DNA from: Desulfurococcaceae archaeon UBA285
Lineage (GTDB): Archaea; Thermoproteota; Thermoprotei_A; Sulfolobales; Desulfurococcaceae
Length of the DNA: 56,447 bases
Assembly (NCBI GenBank): GCA_002495025.1
Contig: DADP01000019.1
Location: forward strand, 35,236-91,682
Reading direction: 5' to 3'
This document shows, one piece after another, positions 43,461 to 50,533 of this stretch. Below the pieces are notes generated by a model that saw nothing but the letters and a program-made list of their open reading frames with translations, was not told the DNA's origin and made no database searches. A program made the translations under genes and the position numbers. Within the stretch, counting starts at the first letter, position 1. Every line of letters begins with the position of its first letter.

Positions 43461-44215
43461 GAGACTAATCTATATTCTTTACCCGCGTGGAGGATTACAA
43501 GAGCTTCTCTCCTCATTTCTTCTAAGAGGAGTTTTTCATAAGTAGTGAGTTTGTCTATGTCTGATACTTTTAGTGGAAATCTAGATTTAAATTCATGGTA
43601 GAATGTAGAGTCAACTACCAGCGACCCTATTCTCACGAGTTTGTTTTCATTAATTAATCTATCTATTATACTACCGTATTTAGTATATGCTTCGTTATAG
43701 GGTTGAACTGGCGGATCAATAGTTAAACCATTTTCTCTTTTTTCTCTTCTACTTTGAAGTGCTAGTTCAATGTTTCTTACTTGGTTTTCTAAGCTAGCTA
43801 CTTTCTTTTCTAGTAGACTTATTCTATTCAGTATTTCATTTATTAATTCTCTGTATTCAATACTGGTTTCTCTGTTTACGGTACTAGTAGCACTCTGTAT
43901 TTCAGTTAGTTGAATTGCTTGTTCTTCTTGTGGTGTTGGAGGTTGTGTTTCTCTTATTTCACTGGTTTTCTTCTCGCCTGCCTCACTAACCCCTTTTTCT
44001 AGGTATTCGAGGAATTTCATACCACGCTGAGTAAGTAGAAATCCCTTGCCGGCTTTTTCAATATAGCCGGCTGTTTTCAACTTATATAGAATTACTTTGA
44101 TTTTGTTTATGTCGACTTCGAGTATACTAGCTAGGTCTTTTGGTGATAATCCAGGATTGTCTCTTAGAGTTTCTAGTACTCTGTGTTGAAGTGTTTTCTT
44201 CAATTCTACCTCCAC
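43457..44215 (-). CDS. Winged-helix protein with coiled coil
   Basis: The protein (252 aa) has an N-terminal winged helix-turn-helix (LQHRVLETLRDNPGLSPKDL then ASILEVDINKIKVILYKLKT, about 8-60). A polar Gln/Thr-rich linker follows, then a leucine-heptad coiled coil (INEILNRISLLEKKVASLEN, about 128-155), and a C-terminal domain of 80 residues that I do not recognise. It is probably a DNA-binding regulator or chromatin-associated protein. GTG start. It is divergent from the PDO gene; a 6-bp inverted repeat in the gap could be its operator. Confidence 0.7.
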   Translation of the reverse strand: MEVELKKTLQHRVLETLRDNPGLSPKDLASILEVDINKIKVILYKLKTAGYIEKAGKGFLLTQRGMKFLEYLEKGVSEAGEKKTSEIRETQPPTPQEEQAIQLTEIQSATSTVNRETSIEYRELINEILNRISLLEKKVASLENQVRNIELALQSRREKRENGLTIDPPVQPYNEAYTKYGSIIDRLINENKLVRIGSLVVDSTFYHEFKSRFPLKVSDIDKLTTYEKLLLEEMRREALVILHAGKEYRLVS

Positions 44216-44252
44216 TATAAATTAAGTTTTTAAAGGTTTTTTTCTCTTTAGT

Positions 44253-44267
44253 TATAACCGAGTTATA
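44253..44267. promoter_or_regulatory. Inverted repeat coinciding with the PDO TATA box
   Basis: TATAAC (44253-44258) and GTTATA (44262-44267) are separated by CGA. The left arm lies about 25 bp before the PDO ATG and so doubles as its TATA box, implying a leaderless message. The right arm read on the minus strand can serve the divergent winged-helix gene. Confidence 0.45.
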
Positions 44268-44279
44268 GGTGTAAACATA

Positions 44280-45038
44280 ATGAGTGCTTTATTCGACGAA
44301 GAGACAGTAAATGAATTGAAAAAAATATTTAGTGGACTAAGAAAGAACATGAAAGACGTTTTAATAATAGACTCACTAGAGAATCCAGGTATTACTGGAG
44401 AACACCATCACCACCACGACTACGAAGAAGAAATAGAAAAATACGGTTTAATCGTACACTGTCATACATGTGGAGAAGCAAAACTACTAGCTGACGAATT
44501 AACTAGAATAAGCGGTGGAAAACTAAGTTTTGAAGTACACGATGTTAAAACCGGTAAAATCTATAATCCACGCTATCTACCAGCATTTATATATGACACA
44601 CCAGGTAGAAATGTAAGATACTATGGAATACCCAGCGGGCAAGAATTCGCTCCATTTATATTCATACACGAATATATATCAGAAGGCGTAAAACTATCAG
44701 AAGAACTAGTAGAGGAAATTGAAGCTATTGATACTCCACTACACGTAAAGGTATTTGTAACACCAGAATGCCCCTATTGTCCACTAGTAGTCGACTTTAT
44801 GAATCAAGTAGGAGTACTCAATAAAAACATTATAGTCGAGACAATAGAGGCCTTTGAAAACCCAATTGAAGCCGACAGGTATGGAGTACAATACGTACCA
44901 TTTGTAGCAATAACAAGAATTGAAGACTACCACGTCTACGGTGCTAAACCACTAGAAGTAATACCCGGCTATATGCCAAACGAAGAAATGGTAGAAGTAA
45001 TAAAGAAAGCAGCTGCAAAAGCAAGAAAATCTAAATAG
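44280..45038 (+). CDS. Protein disulfide oxidoreductase (tandem glutaredoxin/thioredoxin folds)
   Basis: The protein (252 aa) has two thioredoxin-fold units, as in archaeal PDO, which forms and isomerises protein disulfides in the cytoplasm of hyperthermophiles. The C-terminal site is the usual CPYC (164-167, in TPECPYCPLV). The N-terminal site reads CHTC (61-64), not the CQYC-like pair I would expect. Just before it is a natural run of five histidines (42-46, GEHHHHHDYEE) that could bind metal. No signal peptide. The message is probably leaderless. Confidence 0.87.
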   Translation: MSALFDEETVNELKKIFSGLRKNMKDVLIIDSLENPGITGEHHHHHDYEEEIEKYGLIVHCHTCGEAKLLADELTRISGGKLSFEVHDVKTGKIYNPRYLPAFIYDTPGRNVRYYGIPSGQEFAPFIFIHEYISEGVKLSEELVEEIEAIDTPLHVKVFVTPECPYCPLVVDFMNQVGVLNKNIIVETIEAFENPIEADRYGVQYVPFVAITRIEDYHVYGAKPLEVIPGYMPNEEMVEVIKKAAAKARKSK

Positions 45039-45075
45039 ATGGAAATATAAAGACTAAACATACTTATTTTTTCTA

Positions 45076-45128
45076 GGGATGAGGAAAGTCCTCCTGAACG
45101 AGGGATGAGTGGTTCACGGACCGCCCGA
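45076..45128 (+). ncRNA. Candidate C/D box-like sRNA with degenerate boxes
   Basis: GGGATGA (45076-45082), an 11-nt spacer GGAAAGTCCTC, CTGA (45094-45097), a 4-nt gap, a second GGGATGA (45102-45108), 16 nt, and CCGA (45125-45128) mimic C-D'-C'-D. The C-type boxes each deviate at one position and the final D at one. AAATATAAA at 45043 is correctly placed as a TATA box. The 138-bp gap between the PDO and next genes is otherwise non-coding. It also contains GAGGAAAGTCC, reminiscent of RNase P RNA, but the rest of that RNA is absent. Confidence 0.45.
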
Positions 45129-45176
45129 CCCGTGGTTTATTAGTTTACTACTATGAATACATTTATCGGGGTCTAA

Positions 45177-45386
45177 TTGAGCGTTGATTTCAATAGAATA
45201 ATAGCTAAAGCAAGCAATTACGAAGCTATAATGTTAAATCAAGCCCTCGAGTTAATAGAAGAAATAATTAATCTCCAAGTCGAAGTAGACCAGAGCAACC
45301 TAGATGACGAGTCAAAAACAAAACTGAAAAGTCTACTTGAAAAACTAAAAGAAGATGTTTTAAACGAGTTGTTCTACCCACAGTAA
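45177..45386 (+). CDS. Small helical protein of unknown function
   Basis: The protein (69 aa) has TTG as start with GGGGT five bases upstream. It is predicted to be almost wholly helical (MLNQALELIEEIINLQVEVD and SLLEKLKEDVLNEL), which suggests a helical bundle or dimeric coiled coil. I recognise no family. It lies between the candidate guide RNA and the arginine decarboxylase on the same strand. Confidence 0.5.
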   Translation: MSVDFNRIIAKASNYEAIMLNQALELIEEIINLQVEVDQSNLDDESKTKLKSLLEKLKEDVLNELFYPQ

Positions 45387-45409
45387 TTGATTTAAACCCC
45401 TATAATATC

Positions 45410-45445
45410 ATGGTTGAAGTAGAGTTTAGACAAGGGCAAATATAG
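45410..45445 (+). other. Possible 11-codon leader ORF before speA
   Basis: ATG at 45410 opens an 11-residue frame (MVEVEFRQGQI) whose stop lies two bases before the speA ATG at 45448. Whether it is transcribed depends on which TATA box is used: TTTAAA at 45391 would start the message inside it. Its immediate abutment to the decarboxylase start is the only reason to list it. Confidence 0.2.
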
Positions 45446-45447
45446 AA

Positions 45448-47199
45448 ATGGACAGCAATTGGAATATAAACATAGCAAGAAAAATTTATGGATTAGAAAA
45501 CTATGTGAGAGAATCTTATATAAATGTAGATGAAGAAGGTTATCTATATATTAATGTAAACAATAAGAAAATCAGAGTAAAAGAATTAATGGACAATTTA
45601 AAACTCGACATTGCCTATATAAGAATACTACCAGCAATCGGTAAAACAATGGATATGGTTTACACAGCATTTAAAACTATAGCTGAAGGACTGGGCTACA
45701 CGGGAGGATTCCAGCCAGTTTTCCCCATGAAGGTTAATCCAACACCAATAGTAATAGAAGCCATATTTGAATATGGAGAAAAGTATAAATGGGGATTTAA
45801 TACAGGGTCAATTGGCGAAGTACGCACATTGATAAAACTAGCCGAGAAATACCAGCCTAGAATACTGATATACGACGGTGTAGTTACAGAAAACGTTGTC
45901 CAGGAACTACTCAAGCTATATAGACTTGGCTGGAGGATATTTGTAGATATTGAAAGTGAAAACGACCTTGAAGTACTATCTAAGTATCCACAGTTAGAAA
46001 TAGGAATTAGAGTAAAACCAATTGTTAAACTCCATGGAAAGTGGTCTGGCTCGGTTGGTCTTGGAAGTAAGTTTGGAGTGACAACTAACGCCCTGGTGAA
46101 ACTGAAAACAGACTATAAATTCATAACTGAGAGAGCAAGTTTATTACACATGCATCCCGGCTCTCAGCTCTACAAAATACAAGACCTTAAAAACTACTTT
46201 GTAGAAGTTAGACAAGTCTATAATGAATTAAAACAACTTGGATTTGAAAACATTCAAATAGTTGACCCTGGAGGAGGAATGGCGTATCCATACATTGATG
46301 CACGTGACGGCGAAGAAGAATCACCAGATTATACTGTTACAGACTACTTCAAAGAACTATTAAACACTATGATATCTATTACACCAAATCCAATACTGGT
46401 TTTTGAAGGAGGTAGATTTATTGTTTCATCACATAGAATAGTTGCAACTAAAGTAGTTGATGTAAGAACATATTCAGCAGTACACGCCCTCCGCGAACAA
46501 GTAGCAGATGTAAAAGAATTTAACAATCTAGAAGAGGTAAAATTGTTTCTCGATAAAATAGAGAAGTTAATCCACGATATAAGATCTGCGCCGCAACTAG
46601 AAAACGGCCGTAGAGAGTTATACGAAGAACTCGTAGCTATGCTACGCGAAGACTTACCCTCTAGAGTAATGGAACTTGTTAAAACAGGGAGAATTAAAAT
46701 CGAAGATTTAGTTAAAGACCAGAAAATATTTAGGTTAATAACGTCTCCAACAAAGAGATTTGTATTGAATATGTCTATATTCGCTGATATACCAGACGCT
46801 GTCCTCGTAGACCAGTACTTCCAACCACTACCAGCACAAAGACTCAACGAGCCACCACATGTACTAGCATCTCTTAGTGATTTAACATGTGATAGTATGG
46901 GAGAAATAAAGTTGTTTATTAGTGATGGAAGAAAACTACAATTGGATTCACCAATATTTACTCTCCTAGATGGAAAGCTCATTGGTATACCAGGATACAA
47001 GATAAAAATACGGGGTGTACCATTACACCTACCAAGTAAACATGAAAACTACTACGTAGTCTTTCTAGATACAGGTGCATATCAAGACCCACTAGCAATG
47101 AAACACAATTTAATATATGGAGCACCCGAAGTCATTATTAGAGAGAAAAACGGCGAGATAAGTATTGAACTAGTAAGACACGAAGAACTATACACCTAG
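45448..47199 (+). CDS. speA: Biosynthetic-type arginine decarboxylase (SpeA family, fold III PLP)
   Basis: The enzyme (583 aa) makes agmatine from arginine. Alanine-racemase-fold features are the PLP lysine Lys95 in QPVFPMKVNPTP, the HMHPGSQL and VDPGGGMAYPY stretches, the catalytic Cys481 in SDLTCDSMGE and LDTGAYQDPLA near the C-terminus. An internal helical insertion (about 350-420) is also found in bacterial SpeA. It is shorter than E. coli SpeA (658 aa). Crenarchaea generally use a pyruvoyl arginine decarboxylase related to AdoMetDC, so this family here is notable and may reflect transfer. It overlaps the convergent nucleotidyltransferase by 4 bp. Confidence 0.88.
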   Translation: MDSNWNINIARKIYGLENYVRESYINVDEEGYLYINVNNKKIRVKELMDNLKLDIAYIRILPAIGKTMDMVYTAFKTIAEGLGYTGGFQPVFPMKVNPTPIVIEAIFEYGEKYKWGFNTGSIGEVRTLIKLAEKYQPRILIYDGVVTENVVQELLKLYRLGWRIFVDIESENDLEVLSKYPQLEIGIRVKPIVKLHGKWSGSVGLGSKFGVTTNALVKLKTDYKFITERASLLHMHPGSQLYKIQDLKNYFVEVRQVYNELKQLGFENIQIVDPGGGMAYPYIDARDGEEESPDYTVTDYFKELLNTMISITPNPILVFEGGRFIVSSHRIVATKVVDVRTYSAVHALREQVADVKEFNNLEEVKLFLDKIEKLIHDIRSAPQLENGRRELYEELVAMLREDLPSRVMELVKTGRIKIEDLVKDQKIFRLITSPTKRFVLNMSIFADIPDAVLVDQYFQPLPAQRLNEPPHVLASLSDLTCDSMGEIKLFISDGRKLQLDSPIFTLLDGKLIGIPGYKIKIRGVPLHLPSKHENYYVVFLDTGAYQDPLAMKHNLIYGAPEVIIREKNGEISIELVRHEELYT

Positions 47200-47813
47200 A
47201 TAAACAATGTGTTTTTTACTCTTAATACATCTAGAATAGTGTCTAGATCTAATACTACTCCTGGGTAATTAGTTTCAACAACAAGTGTCCTATCGAGGTA
47301 TTTCAAAGTAACTTCTTTTAAGCCCTTTCTCTCCTCGCTTATTTCTAGTAGTGATGGAATTAATCTATATGAGAATATTATTGGGTGTCCCCGCCGACCC
47401 ATGTAAGATGCTACAACTATATCTTTTGATTCAAGGAATTCATAAAAACGCACTGTAAGGAGAGAGTATATTCCCGGATGGATCCACGCGCAATCGCCTG
47501 GATTGATCATTACTCCTTTAAACCCATTATAATGTTTTAAAACATATTTTACACCGTGTTTAATTGAGGTACTCATACCTACAGTGTAGTCTGGGTTGTA
47601 AGTGATTTCTACGTTTAACCCGTGTTCTCTGATTACACTACTTATTTCTTCATGCATATGCCCAGTAACTACTATTACATGGTCGATACAATTACATTCA
47701 ATGATGTTTTCAATTGTTTGTATAATTAATGGTTTCTCACGATATTTATACAGGAGTTTGTTACCGGGAAATCTCTTGCTCTCTCCAGCAGCTGTAATAA
47801 TAGCTATAATCAA
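47196..47813 (-). CDS. MobA/MocA-like nucleotidyltransferase
   Basis: The protein (205 aa) has the NTP-transferase motif IITAAGESKRFPGNKLL (3-19), a metal-binding loop MINPGDCAWIHP and the YNPDYTVGMSTSIKHGV segment. GRRGHPIIFS resembles the MocA/CoxI type that transfers CMP to molybdenum/tungsten cofactor. The usual GDxP metal motif reads GDCA here, so specificity is uncertain; sugar or cofactor nucleotidylylation are both possible. ATG start. It lies 47 bp after the PhoU-like gene on the same strand. Confidence 0.75.
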   Translation of the reverse strand: MIIAIITAAGESKRFPGNKLLYKYREKPLIIQTIENIIECNCIDHVIVVTGHMHEEISSVIREHGLNVEITYNPDYTVGMSTSIKHGVKYVLKHYNGFKGVMINPGDCAWIHPGIYSLLTVRFYEFLESKDIVVASYMGRRGHPIIFSYRLIPSLLEISEERKGLKEVTLKYLDRTLVVETNYPGVVLDLDTILDVLRVKNTLFI

Positions 47814-47860
47814 TATAAAACACCAGTAAGTTTCGAGTTTTAAACTGTGTTGTTTTAGAG

Positions 47861-48520
47861 TTATATTCGTGTGATAAAGTGGAGTCTATATAAATCTGCA
47901 ATAGACTCGCATTTATCGCTTATTTCTTCAATGTCGTCTACTACTATTGGTAGTGCAATACATACTACGTTATAACTAGTCATGCAGTATTTGTATACTT
48001 CTTCTAGTGTTTTTAATCGTAATTCATCTACTTCTTTTTCAATCTTCTCTGTTATTGAAACAATTTCTTGCTCGTCTATACTGGTGGATTCGTGTGGTTT
48101 AACTAGTTGGAGGAGTTGTCCAGCTGATTTAACAGATAGACTTGTCATTTCTTTTAGGAGGCTGTGTATGTTTTCTGGAATGACAAGGTTTATGTGTTTA
48201 AATATCAGGAATTTCTTGGCGATTGCTTTAGCTAGACCTGTAATGTCTTCAACGCTTAAAACAAACTTCATGTAGTCTTCTTTATCTTCTGGGTGTAGTC
48301 TACTAATTCTTATTAAGTTAAATAGTGTTTTCTTTAACTCGTCTGCTTCGTGCTCTATAGTATTGACTTCTTCGTATTTTGCACTCAAAGTGTTTAAATC
48401 TATAGAGTTGTATTGCGAGACAATATCATTTAATATTTCAACGGCTCTAACAGCTAGTTTTATGTGGAGAGATATATTGTTAAGTAATTCTTCGAGAAGC
48501 TTTCCCCCAATAGTTTTCAT
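47861..48520 (-). CDS. DUF47/PhoU-like protein
   Basis: The protein (219 aa) is entirely helical with two PhoU-like acidic signatures, NTIEHEADELKKTLF (about 52-66) and VDDIEEISDKCESIADLY near the C-terminus. DUF47 proteins usually regulate PiT-type phosphate transporters, but no transporter gene is adjacent. ATG start. It is divergent from the winged-helix gene at 48671 across a 150-bp AT-rich gap. Confidence 0.82.
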   Translation of the reverse strand: MKTIGGKLLEELLNNISLHIKLAVRAVEILNDIVSQYNSIDLNTLSAKYEEVNTIEHEADELKKTLFNLIRISRLHPEDKEDYMKFVLSVEDITGLAKAIAKKFLIFKHINLVIPENIHSLLKEMTSLSVKSAGQLLQLVKPHESTSIDEQEIVSITEKIEKEVDELRLKTLEEVYKYCMTSYNVVCIALPIVVDDIEEISDKCESIADLYRLHFITRI

Positions 48521-48625
48521 TATTAACCCCTTGCAATTTTATCTAGTATCCTGGGTCTCTTATATTCGTTTGGAATACACATTTAAAATACAAACTTATA
48601 ATTTGCAGGTTATTGTTAATGTAAG

Positions 48626-48652
48626 ATATATAAGATTGATAATATATAAGAT
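48626..48652 (+). promoter_or_regulatory. Tandem direct repeat overlapping the TATA box of a regulator gene
   Basis: ATATATAAGAT is repeated exactly at 48626-48636 and 48642-48652, 16 bp apart. The second copy is centred about 26 bp before the ATG at 48671 and is therefore the likely TATA box of a leaderless gene. The first copy could be a second promoter or part of an operator for autoregulation by the encoded winged-helix protein. Confidence 0.5.
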
Positions 48653-48670
48653 GTTTTTACAAATAAAGTA

Positions 48671-49072
48671 ATGGTGTTTGAAATGGAGTATCAAGACATA
48701 TGTGGAATATACGATATAAGATTTCTAGTTAAAAGAGGTATTATTATAACACCACCTACATTGAAAACACTAGATGCAGTTATAACATTGAAACGCGCTA
48801 CAGCCGACGACGTCGCAAAGTATACTGGTAGAGCTAGAACTATTGAATCTAGATATCTAGCGAAATTAAATAAACTAGGTATTATTGCGAGAGTTAAAGA
48901 AGGTAGAAAGACCTATTATCTAGAGCCAATATATGCAGTACAACAATACTATAGCTTATATGGAGAAAGTATTACACCAGAACAGCTAGCACACATGATT
49001 GGTATGCCAGCAGACATTGTAAAAATGATCATTGAAATGATGAAAACAAGTAGTAAGCAGACACAACAATAA
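48671..49072 (+). CDS. Winged-helix DNA-binding protein
   Basis: The protein (133 aa) has a single winged helix-turn-helix domain (PPTLKTLDAVITLKRATADD, then VAKYTGRARTIESRYLAKLN, about 26-65) and the wing KLGIIARVKEGRKTYYLEP. A C-terminal helical tail (PEQLAHMIGMPADIVKMIIE) may dimerise. It is probably a transcriptional regulator, perhaps of its own gene given the TATA-overlapping repeat. ATG at 48671 suits a leaderless message; a second ATG lies at 48683. Confidence 0.7.
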   Translation: MVFEMEYQDICGIYDIRFLVKRGIIITPPTLKTLDAVITLKRATADDVAKYTGRARTIESRYLAKLNKLGIIARVKEGRKTYYLEPIYAVQQYYSLYGESITPEQLAHMIGMPADIVKMIIEMMKTSSKQTQQ

Positions 49073-49073
49073 A

Positions 49074-49394
49074 CTATTCTTTCTTTGACTTCAAGGGAAT
49101 TACAACACTAATAGCTTCTTCTCCCCCAGTTTCCGGGTTTTCAACATAGAATTTAAGCTCTAGTTTATACGCATTATAATTAGATTCCTTTATACCTTTA
49201 GCAAGTGCTTCAACAATTTTTGTTATCAATAGAGTACGAGAGACCTCAGCATTCAGTGTCGCAAACCTATCGAGAACGGCGAGGACATCTTCATCCAACC
49301 TGAGGGATATAGTCTTCTTTCTCTGCTTTAATGGCAATTCAATTATAATTCCACGCATCGCTGAATTGCTGGGATAGCTGATAACAGCATTCAC
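49074..49394 (-). CDS. Ribbon-helix-helix (CopG-like) protein
   Basis: The protein (106 aa) contains the ribbon-helix-helix pattern KKTISLRLDEDVLAVLDRFA followed by VSRTLLITKIVEALAKGI (about 26-68). A C-terminal beta segment KLELKFYVENPETGGEEAIS might bind a ligand or partner. ATG at 49394 is used; ATG at 49358 (MRGIIIELPLKQRKK) would begin just before the domain. It converges with the winged-helix gene one base away. No toxin partner is visible beside it. Confidence 0.7.
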   Translation of the reverse strand: MNAVISYPSNSAMRGIIIELPLKQRKKTISLRLDEDVLAVLDRFATLNAEVSRTLLITKIVEALAKGIKESNYNAYKLELKFYVENPETGGEEAISVVIPLKSKKE

Positions 49395-49565
49395 CGATTT
49401 TCCACCAATTTTGAGTTAAAGAACTCAGTACTTAAAACTGGGATAATGAACAGGTTTTATACAAAAACTAATGAAAATTTATTTGAAACATATATATTTT
49501 TTACAAAATACAAAAAGATCTTAGGTAAAAATATCAACATGACATTTTAAAACCACTCAGAGTAT

Positions 49566-49650
49566 ATAGTAAAATGAAGGCCTTTGCAACGCCCCCTAGA
49601 ACGGGGGAGAATGAGCAAAGGCTCTCTCCTGGGCCATTCCTACTATTACA
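49566..49650 (+). ncRNA. Structured RNA element, possibly H/ACA-like sRNA or mRNA leader
   Basis: In a 300-bp gap a GC-rich island folds well: CCTTTGC (49581-49587) pairs with GCAAAGG (49615-49621), enclosing CCCCC (49592-49596) with GGGGG (49603-49607) and a TAGAAC loop. Outside, ATAGTA (49566-49571) can pair with TACTAT (49641-49646), which is followed one base later by ACA, as in H/ACA RNAs. A TTTTAAAA box at 49545 fits a start near 49574, which would leave out part of the outer stem. The alternative is a leader of the kinase-like gene. The rest of the gap is AT-rich without signals. Confidence 0.5.
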
Positions 49651-49694
49651 GTATAATAACTATTGAGGGATTGTAGTGTAAGGGAGGAGAATAC

Positions 49695-50423
49695 ATGGGT
49701 ATAAGTGGATTTATTGGTCTTCTCGACTATTTATCCAAACAGTCAAAGATAATTGAATTAAATAACTCAAAATACGTTGTAAAATCATATGCCTCCGAAC
49801 ACGGAATACTTAAATGGTATTTAGTAGCACTGGGTAATATACCAATTCAAAAATTTCCATTTGTACACGACCCAGTTAAAAGAATGGAGAGAGAAGTATC
49901 TTTTATGAGGAGAGCAGACTGCTTTAGTAAACCAGAAATATATATTGTAGACTATAAAGAAGTTAAAATAGTGCGGAGTTTTATTAATGGAGTAGTTTAT
50001 GGATTTAATGCACCATTAAATATACACTCGCTTGTTGCACGAGAACTTGGAGCGTGTCATGAAGCAGGCTGGGTGCTCGGAGATACTAAAATATCGAATT
50101 TTATAGTTGGAGATGGAGAGGTTTATATAATTGATGCTGAACAAGCAATAGACAAGTATAATCATGAATTCGCGGCGTGGGATCTCCTTGTGTTGATTTC
50201 AACACTGTCTATAGATGGATATATTGAATCTATCACTACAAATAGATATGGCGAAGTAGTAAAAACCATACTATCTAGCTATCTAAATGAATTTAGAGAA
50301 GCAGGTGAAGTAATAAAAGCTCTTTCCACAAGCGAATTCAAACTACTAGCATATATACTAATTCCGTTTCCATTGAATATTACATACCATAGAGTTATCA
50401 GCGAGTTTAAAAACTCTAAGTAG
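49695..50423 (+). CDS. Atypical small protein-kinase-like protein
   Basis: The protein (242 aa) resembles RIO/Bud32/Kdo-kinase-like folds. It shows a probable ATP-binding Lys in SKYVVKSYASEHG, an alphaC Glu in MEREVSFMRRAD, catalytic-loop GWVLGDTKISNF and metal loop VYIIDAEQAI in place of DFG. The HGD of most relatives reads LGD and the DFG reads DAE, so activity is uncertain although the key Asp residues remain. The start has GGAGG seven bases upstream. The structured RNA element lies directly upstream. Substrate unknown. Confidence 0.72.
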   Translation: MGISGFIGLLDYLSKQSKIIELNNSKYVVKSYASEHGILKWYLVALGNIPIQKFPFVHDPVKRMEREVSFMRRADCFSKPEIYIVDYKEVKIVRSFINGVVYGFNAPLNIHSLVARELGACHEAGWVLGDTKISNFIVGDGEVYIIDAEQAIDKYNHEFAAWDLLVLISTLSIDGYIESITTNRYGEVVKTILSSYLNEFREAGEVIKALSTSEFKLLAYILIPFPLNITYHRVISEFKNSK

Positions 50424-50478
50424 CGCTATGTCTCCTCAGCGTAATAGTTATAATGGTCTACAAGAATATCCATTATTG

Positions 50479-50527
50479 GTGATGAATTACCTCCGGCTCG
50501 ATCAGTGAAGACAACTTACCCGGCTGA
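50479..50527 (+). ncRNA. C/D box guide sRNA upstream of the phosphodiesterase gene
   Basis: Box C GTGATGA (50479-50485), a 12-nt guide ATTACCTCCGGC, D' TCGA (50498-50501, degenerate), a 3-nt spacer, C' GTGAAGA (50505-50511), a 12-nt guide CAACTTACCCGG and box D CTGA (50524-50527). TTATAA, about 28 nt before box C, is a well-placed TATA box. The second guide is complementary to CCGGGTAAGTT, which from memory matches 23S rRNA helix 71, with the fifth base pointing at about G1950 (E. coli numbering). Box D ends six bases before the ATG of the next gene. Confidence 0.82.
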
Positions 50528-50533
50528 TCATGT

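Noticed and set aside
45081..45091. RNase P RNA gene suggested by GAGGAAAGTCC
   Set aside because: The matching downstream ACAGAA/GGCTTA strand and the specificity region are absent, and the gap is only 138 bp, too short even for the minimal type T RNA.
46344..47000. 218-residue minus-strand frame inside speA
   Set aside because: Serine-rich shadow with no start signal, fully covered by a clearly conserved gene on the other strand.
49074..49394. Antitoxin of a toxin-antitoxin pair
   Set aside because: The ribbon-helix-helix gene has no adjacent small toxin-like gene; the neighbour is a convergent winged-helix regulator.
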